Assembly: GCF_964355755.1 (NCBI RefSeq)
Contig: NC_092676.1
Location: 23,232,288 to 23,296,287 of the forward strand
Direction: 5' to 3'
Length of the DNA: 64,000 nt
Source: Antedon mediterranea
Taxonomy: Eukaryota > Echinodermata > Crinoidea > Comatulida > Antedonidae
Translations under genes and position numbers: made by a program
Part shown: positions 1 through 9,400 of the stretch, piece by piece
Layout of the letters: each line of letters opens with the position of its first letter
How positions within the stretch are numbered: position 1 is the stretch's first letter
Notes under the pieces: model-generated
The model's database searches: none
Seen by the model: only the letters and a program-made list of their open reading frames with translations
What the model was told of the DNA's origin: nothing

Positions 1-104
1 AGTTTATTACCAGGGCAATACACGTGCACCCAGGAACAACTTGAGACATCTCAGAACAAAAAAACAGGCCTCTCATAGGTGACGGTGTTTTTCACATAAA
101 ATTG

Positions 105-180
105 TCTTCACACCATGCAAACCTGGTTACAACTTTGTTACCTTTTGAAGGTGTGAAAAGGGTATAAGTGTGGTTAAACT
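105..180 (+). repeat. Short copy of the 3' body of the local 5S-derived SINE
   Basis: About 45 bp here (GGTTACAAC and GGTGTGAAAAGGGTAT) match the 3' part of the element at 1155-1500 with a short indel. It lies in the NOX intron before the first visible exon. The rest of 1-286 shows no recognisable feature. Confidence 0.45.
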
Positions 181-286
181 AGAATAAAATAATCTCAATA
201 TTTTGCATGACTTCAAAGCAATTTAAAGTTTAGAAAGCGTGGCATAATTTTCATTCTGCATATTGCAATCTGTGTTATCTTTACAG

Positions 287-406
287 AATTGCAGTTGATG
301 GACCATTTGGAACTGCAAGTATCGACATATTCAAATACCAAGTTGGTATGTGTGTGGCAGCCGGTATTGGTGTAACACCATTTGCTTCAATTTTAAAGTC
401 AATATG
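287..406 (+). CDS. NOX exon A (NADPH-binding start)
   Basis: The acceptor TTTACAG ends at 286 and the donor GTGAGC starts at 407. The exon encodes [15 protein letters not shown] through [14 protein letters not shown]. The last two bases (TG) are completed to Trp by the first base of the next exon. The incoming phase needs two bases from an exon left of the window. The glycine-rich GIGVTPF stretch is the NADPH-binding signature of the ferric reductase/NOX family. Confidence 0.92.
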
Positions 407-2810
407 GTGAGCCTATTAAAAAATGTGATCTTTTTTGCTAATACCTGTAGTTCGATAACATTAGTTCTACCAAACAGATGGTTAAAAATGATGTGAATTT
501 GTAGCCTATTTGGGTTTTTTTTTTTTCATTTAAATTGCAATAAAGCTAACTAGATAATTTTATTTTATGTATTTAGTCACATGTGACCTGTTAGGTGGTA
601 ATTCCAGGGATACAGGGGCTATTTTGTGAACCAGGGTAACCCCCTAATCGTCTCTAATAATGAACTGGGTTCTTTAAAGTACACACAAACACACTGTGTA
701 CACAGGACCTACAGTTTATAGCCCTTATCCAAGAAGACTTGTTCCACCACCAAAACTGGGAGCGAGTCAGCCTAAAACCTTTGCCAATATGGTTTTCTCT
801 TTTGGTATAGTTAATGTGCCTTAACCGCTCAGCCATTTGACTCACTCAGTATTTATTACCTAATTTAATGAATTACTTATTTTCAGGTACCGATTACTAA
901 ACAATTCAGAAGATTTGAAACTTAAGAAAGTATATTTCTTTTGGATTTGTCCGGATACAAACGCATTTGAATGGTTCTCGGAGTTACTTGAACGATTTGA
1001 AAGCGATATGATTGAGAAAGGTCACGCAAACTTCTTAAATTATAATATTTATTTGACAAGAGGTTGGAGTTCGAAGCAGGTATGTTTATTTATATTAATA
1101 TCTGTATATACTAATATTAATACCGAGTTGAAACACAGGTTCTCGTCAGATTACCAAAGTAAGCAACGTTGAGCCCAGTTGCTTTCTGGAAGGGAGACCA
1201 TCTGGGAAAGCGCGTCAGGTGCTGTATATACCAGAGAGTGATGGTATAATGATAATATCGGACTAGCATGTGATAGGCATGGGTTAAAGCCTATCTGTAC
1301 CATACTGATTGTATCCTTAGGCAAGATTTTTTATTCTCATTGGATGGGATGTAAAGCCGTTGGTCCTGTGTATATGTTGCATGTTAAAGTAATGGTACAC
1401 TATTCTAAAAAGAGTTGGAGATAGTCTCTTGGTGTGGTTACAAGCTTTTTTGCAGGTGTGAAAAGGGTATTAGAGTGAGAATTTTCACTCCCAACACAAG
1501 TGTCTTTAAAGGAAGGTACAGTAACTCCAAATAAAGAGAGATAAAGAGAGAATTTGGCATTTTGATCTATTTAATCATTTTCAAGAATCTGAATATAGAA
1601 CATAGTATAATACAATTATATATAACTTTTTCTTTTTTTAGGCTAAAAATATTTATTTATTAGAAAATGAAAACACAGATGCAATTACAGGATTAAGACA
1701 AAAGACACACTATGGTCGTCCCAAATGGACGAGTATTTTTCCGGAGATTGCCAATGAAAACCAAGGGTAAGTTTTTTTACTTTTTATAAAAAATAGGCAC
1801 CATCTTCGCTGCTTCTGGATATTGCCATTTTTAAAATGTTTTATTTTTTATGTTGTTTTTTAATCTGTTATATACTATAGAAGTTCAAACACACATTTAT
1901 CTTTATATTACTTACCATTTAAAGATATATTGTTTCCCTAAAAAAAAATTTTTTTTTAATATTCCATTTTAATTCCAAACCTGGGCAGATGAAGCTCGTT
2001 AGCCGTGATTACGGCAATTCTTCTAGGAGAAGGACACTCTGACATAACACCTACGACCCAAGGACCTCGCTGTCACCGTCTCAGTTTTTCTAGGCTATGG
2101 CAGATGAACCCTGGGTTTAAAGGAGTGCACTGCGCACACTGTACTCCACTTTAAAACCCCATTGCGCAGGCGTGAAGGACAAGTCACCGTCCTATATTTT
2201 ATATATATTTAAAAGAAAAAAGAGAAAAAACCAAAATGCTGAACCACAACCACAAGAGTTGCACCCGACATTCCTCTGCAGCCATTGTGGACGGACATGC
2301 CTTTCTCGCATCGGACTTGTAAGCCACAAACGAGCCTGTGACAGACATGGACAAACCCCTTCATAAAATCTTCGTTCGCGAAGCAAAGCCAAGAAGAAGA
2401 AATAGTTATTAACTTTAAAAAAATTGGATTAATAAAAAATTATTTACCTGAAAAAATAGAAAAGAGTCAAATTGTTGCTTTTTGGTTAAATGTAACAGTT
2501 TATTTTGTCTTTTTATAAGCAAAACCATTGTTTTTATATTTGTTATGATAACTTTGTTAAAACTACAAAATAATCTAAAGTCAGATTTTTTTGGGAAAAA
2601 TACATCTTTAAACATTTAAATGTATCCTTATAATCAGCGAATTAATATTTTTAGTATTATTATTTTATTTATTTTCATAGGATTGACACAGGTGTATTTT
2701 ACTGTGGTCCAAGTGGCTTGTCGGAAATTCTACATCGTAACTGTGAACTACACTCCACCATTTCTCGTGAGGCTGGTTGTCGATTTTTTTACAATAAAGA
2801 AAACTTTTAA
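287..2810 (+). CDS. NADPH oxidase, NOX2-like, C-terminal part (partial gene)
   Basis: Four exons (287-406, 887-1079, 1642-1766, 2681-2810) join in frame with GT/AG borders into about 188 residues ending at TAA 2808-2810. NOX enzymes pass electrons from cytosolic NADPH through FAD and two hemes across the membrane to oxygen, giving superoxide. Seen here is the cytosolic NADPH-binding lobe: DGPFGTAS, then [15 protein letters not shown] (nucleotide binding), YFFWICPD, the FYCGPSGL motif, and a C-terminus FFYNKENF that closely resembles the end of vertebrate NOX2. The haem membrane domain and FAD site lie upstream, outside the window. There are no EF hands in the visible part. The NOX1/2/3 subgroup is likely from the C-terminus, but an exact orthologue cannot be assigned. 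Introns hold a tRNA SINE, a 5S-derived SINE and a LINE tail. Confidence 0.93.
590..850 (-). mobile_element. tRNA-derived SINE, family 1
   Basis: On the minus strand the element opens with a tRNA-like A box (TGGCTGAGCGGTTAAGG, Ser/Leu-like). A body follows containing TCTTCTTGGATAAGGGCTAT and AGGTCCTGTGTACAC. The same body occurs in a second copy at 15461-15700 on the other strand, which shows dispersal. It sits inside the NOX intron 407-886 and is diverged, so probably old. Confidence 0.7.
887..1079 (+). CDS. NOX exon B
   Basis: The acceptor TTTTCAG ends at 886 and the donor GTATGT starts at 1080. After completing the split Trp it encodes 64 residues, [22 protein letters not shown] and so on to [12 protein letters not shown], and ends in phase 0. 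The FWICPD and FEWFSELL segments are typical of the NOX2 dehydrogenase lobe. Confidence 0.92.
1155..1500 (+). mobile_element. 5S rRNA-derived SINE (SINE3-like)
   Basis: From about 1157 the sequence follows the 3' half of metazoan 5S rRNA: TAAGCAACGTTGAGCC, GGAAGGGAGACC, CTGGGAAA and GGTGCTGTA in the right order and spacing. The internal promoter box C region (GGGAGACC) is intact. A non-5S body follows, including ATCCTTAGGCAAGA and GGTGTGAAAAGGGTAT. It lies in the NOX intron 1080-1641. The alternative, a bare 5S pseudogene, fits less well because the 3' body recurs near position 140. Confidence 0.7.
1642..1766 (+). CDS. NOX exon C
   Basis: The acceptor CTTTTTTTAG ends at 1641 and the donor GTAAGT starts at 1767. 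It encodes [20 protein letters not shown] followed by [21 protein letters not shown], leaving two bases (GG). THYGRPKW matches the conserved segment of NOX1/2/3 proteins. Confidence 0.92.
1975..2403 (+). mobile_element. 3' end of a non-LTR retrotransposon (LINE), 5'-truncated
   Basis: An open stretch at 2240-2366 encodes [20 protein letters not shown] and then RAC. This Cys/His knuckle with SRIGL-SH-RAC is typical of the C-terminus of LINE reverse-transcriptase proteins. It is followed at once by a short 3' tail ending AAGCCAAGAAGAAGAA. Upstream sequence is non-coding as it stands, and there is no reverse transcriptase domain. It is a dead 5'-truncated copy in the last NOX intron. Confidence 0.75.
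2437..2614 (-). repeat. Dispersed repeat family D, copy 1
   Basis: The minus-strand reading resembles six other places in the window. Shared words include AAAAAGACAAAATAAAC, AACCAAAA, TTTTTCAGGTAAAT and a final GGACAATACATCTTTAAA-like end. No coding capacity and no clear terminal repeats were found. This copy lies in the last NOX intron, directly after the LINE tail. Confidence 0.55.
2681..2810 (+). CDS. NOX terminal coding exon
   Basis: The acceptor TTTTCATAG ends at 2680. The first G completes Gly, then [20 protein letters not shown] and a tail ending [14 protein letters not shown], with TAA at 2808-2810. CGPSGL is the C-terminal nucleotide-contact motif of NOX enzymes. Ending in KENF without extension is as in NOX2. 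Confidence 0.93.
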
Positions 2811-3036
2811 TTTCCATTTTTTAAACAATCAATTTAAACTGTCTTTTTCAAAAAATGTTAATGGCAACACATTGTAGTAATTCAAATTATATATTTTTAC
2901 ATAGTAGATAAGCATATTGTATTAAAAATAACATAATGTTATACTTAAGGATTAAGTAAAGTACAATTTTTGAAGTTAGGTCTTTAAAAACAAATTTGAA
3001 AAACCCAAATTAGGATTTCATTCAATTTTTAGATAA

Positions 3037-3670
3037 TTAAAGACCCCTTCCCTGCAATTTTGGAAGTTTTTTGGAAAATAATACATATATATCACTTTAA
3101 AAACATTAAACCATGTCATTCCTTGTCTTAAACGTCCGTTTTATGGTAAATTATGATAAAAAGTGAGAAACAATGCACTACCTAAGTAGCTCGCGGCGAT
3201 CGACCTCTCGTGGACGGTCTTAGGCCTAGCCTAGCTAGGCTTAGTTTTGTAGGCCTAGCTGGTAAACATCGGTAACGTACGAACATCGTACGCGAGCTAT
3301 ATACCTAGCCTGACGTTGTATAGTTGCTGCATTAATTGTCTTTCTATTTTTGCCAGACTCCGTTGATACAAATTGGGGAAAACCCGATATTTTCGCTGAA
3401 AAGTTAGGAGTCTTCCATTTGTTTTGGCTTCACGATCGATCGAAAAGTGGGCGAATTACAGGTGAAAAACAAAAATATCAATCCGCGCGCAATGCATTTT
3501 GGGATTTATAGCGGGCCGCTAATATTATTAGAATCGGCTTATTTTTCACATTTTTAACCGTTTAAAGACGAAAAAAGTTATCGCAATAGGACCATATAGT
3601 ATTATTTTTACATTAAATATAGTTTGTGATCTTAAATTAGATCTAAAAAACGTAGGGAATGGGGCTTTAA
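3037..3670. mobile_element. Non-autonomous DNA transposon with TTAA ends
   Basis: The left end TTAAAGACCCCTTCCCTGCA and the inverted right end TTAAAGCCCCATTCCCTACG match at about 16 of 20 positions. Both termini carry TTAA, as expected for a TTAA-targeting (piggyBac-like) or similar element. The inside is non-coding and has a GC-rich core with GCCTAGCCTAGCTAGGC foldback. It is about 634 bp and lies downstream of NOX. Confidence 0.55.
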
Positions 3671-3954
3671 ATAAGAATATTTGATAAAATCTGACACAGT
3701 TTTATACTTGCAAGAATCGAGTACATTACATGCTGATAATGTTTTATATATAAGTTTCAAATCAAAAAGCCATCCAAATAAAGATTCCGTTCAGTGTCTG
3801 AATACCCTGATAAACAATTCAATTTCAATACTTAATTTTATTTGAAAATCTTAAGACAGACCAAAACCAAACCAAATGCCTATCTAGGAAGAAGACATTT
3901 TGCACTTTTATATATTTATTATTTAAGGTTTAGATACCAAGGTTTAAGTAAGTC

Positions 3955-4150
3955 TCTGTCTCTGATTATAGTACAACCCCTCCTTTGAGACATCCCTATT
4001 AAGGAGACACTTTATCTCAAAATGAGGGGCAATATGTTTCAACACTACATCCCTTACTCAGAGGACAATTTCAATGTTTTGGTTAGTGTACCCTATTCAG
4101 GGCACACCCCTATTAAGGGCACGATTTGTTGGGTCCCAAAGGTCTCACCT
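3955..4150 (+). repeat. Repeat of GGGGACAC / GGGGCAATATG type
   Basis: The words CCTATTAAGGAGACAC, AGGGGCAATATGT and CCTATTAAGGGCAC recur here. Similar words recur at 6505-6770 inside HLCS intron 1 and, as fragments, near 44090 and 49350. It is a short dispersed or tandem repeat with no coding role. Confidence 0.45.
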
Positions 4151-4332
4151 TATTACTACTGTATAATACAATATTCTTGTTATAAACACAAAAACTTTCA
4201 CTTAAATTCTGTGCTATTACATCCAAAGAAACTGTTTTGTATTTAAATGTTGATTAGATGTAAAATGTATGTTTTCTCTGTATGTAATACTTTGTCTTTT
4301 TCATCCATTTTAATACTATTATTACAAATCAA

Positions 4333-4358
4333 AATAAAAGTGTGCTTGCTTGTCCAAA
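4333..4358 (+). terminator. Candidate poly(A) signal for NOX
   Basis: AATAAA at 4333-4338 is followed by a GT-rich stretch, GTGTGCTTGCTTGT, the usual layout of a cleavage site. It lies 1.5 kb after the NOX stop and beyond the transposon at 3037-3670. Another AATAAA near 3777 is an alternative. Assignment is uncertain. Confidence 0.25.
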
Positions 4359-4565
4359 ACATTTCCAAATATACTAACATTTCTGCACAAGTTGTAGTTT
4401 ATATATAGTTTGTGATTGTAATAAATTACCATTCCTTATTGAACATTCTAAGAGTTCGTGACAGTGATGAAGTAATTTAAAGTAGCTGTTTTTATTATTA
4501 GTATGCTGCCGACTTGATTTCCCAGTAAAATCCATGGCAGAGCTCATCCCTACTAGAACCAATCA

Positions 4566-4830
4566 TGGATTCAATTCATTGTACACCCTCTGCACTCCTT
4601 CGAACCATATACCCTACACTCCCAGCAACTATGCCCCTAGTGACACTCCTGCCAACCACACCTTTTGCACTCCTACCAACCACACCCTCTGCACTCCTGC
4701 CAACCACATACCCTACACTCCTGGCATAATTCCCCCTAGTGACACTCCTACCAACCACACCTGCACTCCTGTCAACAAGCACTCCTGCCGACCAAGCCCT
4801 TTACACTCCTGTCGACCAATCCCCCACCCG
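4566..4830 (+). repeat. Degenerate minisatellite (CACTCCT-CCAACCACAC)
   Basis: Roughly 25-30 bp units built from GCACTCCTACCAACCACAC variants repeat about nine times. The plus strand happens to stay open and would read as repeated TPTNHT and TPANHI. There is no splice or homology support for it being a protein, so it is called a minisatellite. It lies between NOX and HLCS. Confidence 0.7.
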
Positions 4831-6180
4831 TATTTAACCAAATAGTTTTGATTGGCAGTTTAAACCTATTAGATATTTTTTATGTTGTTTTATGTTATTC
4901 TCATTATACTAAACATTCCAATATAATTCATTCCTTGTATTTATTGTACTAATAACACAAGTATGTAATCATATTAGCAAATTAAGTATTGTTGTACATT
5001 TATCAACTTCCTATGTATAGTCTTAATTAAATGCACAATATTTGACTTTTTTTAAACACATTTAGTTACTTATTATTTGAACTATTTAATTGCAATATAC
5101 AGTTTTTTTTAAATTAGGGCACAATGTTTTTCAAAATAAATTCAGAAGTAAACAACTAAACTATATTCATCTTGATTTTATGATATTTGAACTATATTTT
5201 CTACAAAATAAAGTTTTTAATAAAATCTGATATTGTGTATTCTATTTTTGTTATGATTGTCATATGTTGCATATTTATACATAACATTTTTTTTTCAATA
5301 ATGTTCAGCAAAAAGGCGTTACGTGTGCATCTATTAACATTCAGAAATACAAATGGAGGTTCAGAAAAAAGTTAAAGCATTTTACGTTTTTGTCTCAATT
5401 GGCGTGCCATACTAAAATGTATGCATATCTTTGTTCGTTGGTGGCGCCAAACTTTAAAAAAATGCGCAAAAGAAACGAGATAAACACTAGTTGTAAGTTG
5501 ATTTTTGCAATGATTTTACATGTTTTTAGTTGTATTTTGCATTTTTTTAAATATATATTCATAAAACAGGTTTATGTAGGTACCAAATGGGCCACAAACA
5601 ATTGGCAAACATCCAATAATTTTCCCTAAACTTACTACATCTAGCCTAGGCCTAGTTAGGCCTAGGCATAGCAAAACTACTTTTTTGTAACTAGCTATGC
5701 CGGAAAAAGGCTTCTGCTCCGCGTATGACCAGAGTGTGACATATAGGCCTAGGGCCTGTGTATATCTGTAGTTTAAACTTTTAAGTTAAAAGCAGTGTTT
5801 GTGGGTGTAACACTAGATCCAGGAAATTTACCAATTTTTTGTTTCAATTTACAATTGTTTAAATAAACATTTCAATACATTTACATACATGTACTTTATT
5901 ACTTCTGTACTGTATATTAGGCCTACTATACTAGGTCTACTAGCTTAGACTAGATAGTAAGTAGGTATATAATATTAATTATTGAAATTTTGATTTGAAT
6001 GAATAAAGAAATGTAATTTATCACATTCAATCATGAAGCCTAGAACAGTCAGTGTCTACTATTCTAGGTAGGCTTACCTAGGTAGTAGGTTTATATACTA
6101 CTAAAACATAATTTTGATGTTGATAATATTTGTTACCAATTTTAAACGATAGTTCTGACGTCATTGAAGGGAAGAGAAAG

Positions 6181-6459
6181 ATGTTCATTACAATTTGCTA
6201 CATATACCTTACGTATTCTGACAACCGGTTGAAGAAAAGTCAATTAAGTGCGCTAGTGGAGATGTTTTGTAGCCATATACCAAGATCCAGTCTCTTGATT
6301 CAACGAGTTGTCCTCAGCCATTCGCTTGGCAGAATGCCAAGGATTCTCAAACCTGGAGCATTAAGTATATCCGGCTTTTGTGACGATGCAATGGAGTCAA
6401 TCACACTGGAAACACTGATGGAAAAGGGTGGAAAACAGGTCCTTGAAATTTCTCCAAAG
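6181..6459 (+). CDS. HLCS: HLCS coding exon 1
   Basis: Encodes residues 1-93, MFITICYIYLTYSDNRL through KGGKQVLEISPK, with donor GTAGTT at 6460 in phase 0. ATG 6181 was chosen because MFITICYIYL resembles the hydrophobic start of extended vertebrate HLCS. The frame stays open upstream to about 6130 without another ATG, so the exon could begin with an acceptor upstream. Confidence 0.8.
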
Positions 6460-9400
6460 GTAGTTAAAATATATTATCTCGTATATAAAGTATCTTCATT
6501 TTTTTCTGAGAAACAAACAAGGGGCAATATGTACAGACAGTATAGTCAATGAGTGACTAAGTACTGTATTTAGGAGACACTGCTATTCAGGGGACACTTT
6601 CGTAAGAAACAAGTGTGCGGCAATATGTACACACATTATAGTCAACAACTATTTAGGGGACACCTGATTACGGGACACTTTCGTGAGAAGTGGTAATGTG
6701 TACTCACACTAAGTTATGACTTTTAGGTGCCACCATATTTAAAGGACCGACACACTCTGTTGGATACCGTTCTACTGTATTGCATAATAATTATTATTAT
6801 TAATTTAATTTATCTGCTATTGATTTTTACATTGCAACATGAACAATTACAAATTTTAATTTTTTAATATTTATTTCTTACTTTTTATTACAGCAATATG
6901 TTGACTTATCCCATGACTGGACGCTATTCATTGGTTCATCATCACCAGTAATTAAAAAGTGCAACCCGACAAACAAATTAACTAACCAATCAGAGATGTA
7001 TTTATTAATAGAAGCCACTCCTCCGTACATAGATAGAAATGGACATGTACATCTTAGAAAAGTACCGGCTGATCAAGCTGTTAAATTGTCGCGGTTGACA
7101 AAGCCAATTGCCTGGAAGTCAGGAGAGCCATTTGGAATCGTTGTGAAAGCTAGCGTGGAACAGTGTGCTAAAACTGGAATGGCGTTCTTAGATGGCGTTC
7201 TGGAACTTGATGACGGGTTATTGGTTGAGCATATAGCAAGTGAGTTTTTATTTTGTTGCATTATCTATAACAAGTCAGTTTTATTTGTGATACAGGTTTG
7301 ATGTAGTTTTACAGTAAATCTAATATTATTTCTAAATGCCTTATTCTCGAAGATAATATTGTTATGGATTTAATTGTGTGTGGTAAATGTACTGAATTTA
7401 CAATGAAAATAAGTTGTAATTTGAACCTGTGGTCAATTTACGCCGTCAAGTACGTCACAGCAAAATTTACACCATATATATCATTTTCCTGACGACGGCC
7501 TGCTGAGGGAACCTAAGTTGAGATCAATAATTAAAATTATTTTCATTTCAGCTGTTGGAATTCGAGGCAGAGCACAAAGTCTTCTATCCAGAAAAGCTTC
7601 TCTACAACAACAAGCACTTTTACAGAGCCAGCTAAGCACAACAGATCACCAGCCAAACCAAATAGATCACCAGCCAAACCCAACAGATCACCAGCCAAGC
7701 ACAACAGATCAGCAGCCAAACCCAACAGGTCACCAGCCAAACACAACAGATCACCAGCCAAACACAACAGATCACCAGCCAAACCCAACAGATCACCAGC
7801 CAAACCCAACAGATCACCAGCCAAACACAACAGATCACCAGCCAAACACAACAGATCACCAGCCAAACCCAACAAATCACCAGCCAAACCCAACAGATCA
7901 CCAGCCAAACCCAACAGATCACCAGCCAAACCCAACAGATCACCAGACTAGTAGTCATAAAGTGCCAAATGTGTTGGTGTATACAGGTACAGTATAGTTG
8001 ACTCACTCAATTGTACTAACCTACATTTTACAAAAGTACAGTATATGCATTTTCCCTGCCAATAATTTGAGTTCTTATCAGACTGTCTGGTGCAACAAAC
8101 TTTAGTACTCCTATGTAATAATTACTGACAGCAACTTTGGTTATGTTAAATACTACTAACTATAAACTATGATTGTTACTGTATGTCTTTATGATTTAAA
8201 TTCAGTATCTGTATCTGTATTATGTAGAAAATCAGCATTGTTGGAAATGATTGATAAATTATTTACTTGAATATTTTCAGATAGTGATGACAAAGAACCA
8301 GATCATTATCTGATGGTTAGAGAAGTATTGCAACAATGTCTTCATCCAGATCACTATGTCATCTACCATTTAACCAAATCTCAGATTCTGAATCACCCGT
8401 GGATTGACAACACTGCCCTCTTAGTTTTATCTTCCGAACTTGAAATGAAAGAATCCGTCGAAGCAACCAACAAAATTAAGTGTTTCTTGGATTCTGGAGG
8501 CAAAGTTATGAATTTTTCTTCTAGACTCTATTTACCAGACTGTATCAGCATTAAAAAGCAGAACTGGAATGCATCTATTATTGATGTGGAATATTATAAT
8601 AAATCTTTAGAAAATACAAAGTCTTTAAAATGTCTGCACAGAGGCTATTTATTTAGCATTAACACGAGTCCAGAGCAGAATGGTACAGATTTAAGTATAC
8701 TTGCAAAATGTGAAGATCAACCAGTTATTATTGAGATCAAGTCAAAAGGTCATGGAACAGCACTTCTATGCCAGGTTTAAAATATTTGTTATCAGGATTT
8801 GTTTTTTAAATAAGTCTAAATTAAACATGATTTAAAAAATATATCATGTATGATACCACTGAACTTTCAAGTTAAAATAACGATTTTTGAGGCATTTGAT
8901 AAACAGGCAAACTGCATTAAAATGTCTTGACATGTTTCGAGAAACTATTCTCATCATCAGAACAGAAAACAATGCCTAGAGTGCTTATATACCAATAGGA
9001 CAGGTTGTATGTAAATGAAGAAGTATCATCTACATACATTATCATGCTAATTACTTACTCATTTACATACAACATGTCCTATTGGTATATAAGTACTCTA
9101 GGCATTGTTTTCTGTTCTAATGATGAGAATAGTTTCGCGAAACATGTCAAGACATTTTAAGGCAGTTTGTCTGTTTATCAAATGCCTCACAATCGATTTT
9201 TAAAATGTTTTTAAATTCGTTTTTTACAGGTACATTTGGATGTAGATCCATCAAAAGACAAGACAGTTAATTCGGAAGAATTTGCTGAGCTCAAGAAATC
9301 TAACCAGACTCGATATGAAGTGCTTTCAGACTTGTTCTCTCGTCTCGGTGTTGTATGCTCACTGGGAATAACTCCTTCTATTACTCCATGTTACATACAT

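Larger units (their letters stand above)
2811..6180. other. NOX to HLCS intergenic region
   Basis: No convincing coding region is present. It should contain the NOX 3' UTR and the HLCS promoter and 5' UTR, but neither boundary is visible. It holds a 634-bp transposon-like element, AGGGGACAC-type repeats, a Pro/Thr-coding minisatellite, and several AGGCCTA clusters (5640-5760, 5920-6090). The HLCS first coding exon may have an upstream non-coding exon. The short open frames here are AT-rich and look like chance. Confidence 0.6.

Noticed and set aside
2172-2366. Small zinc-finger-like gene
   Set aside because: The Cys/His knuckle is the C-terminus of a LINE protein followed by the LINE 3' tail, inside a NOX intron; it is not a host gene.
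4534-4845. 103-codon Pro/Thr-rich open frame
   Set aside because: It is produced entirely by a degenerate minisatellite and has no splice signals or recognisable domain.
7543-8006. Two long minus-strand open frames across the HLCS heptad array
   Set aside because: They are the antisense of a 21-bp coding repeat, which keeps every frame open. The plus strand has matching splice sites and conserved HLCS sequence on both sides.
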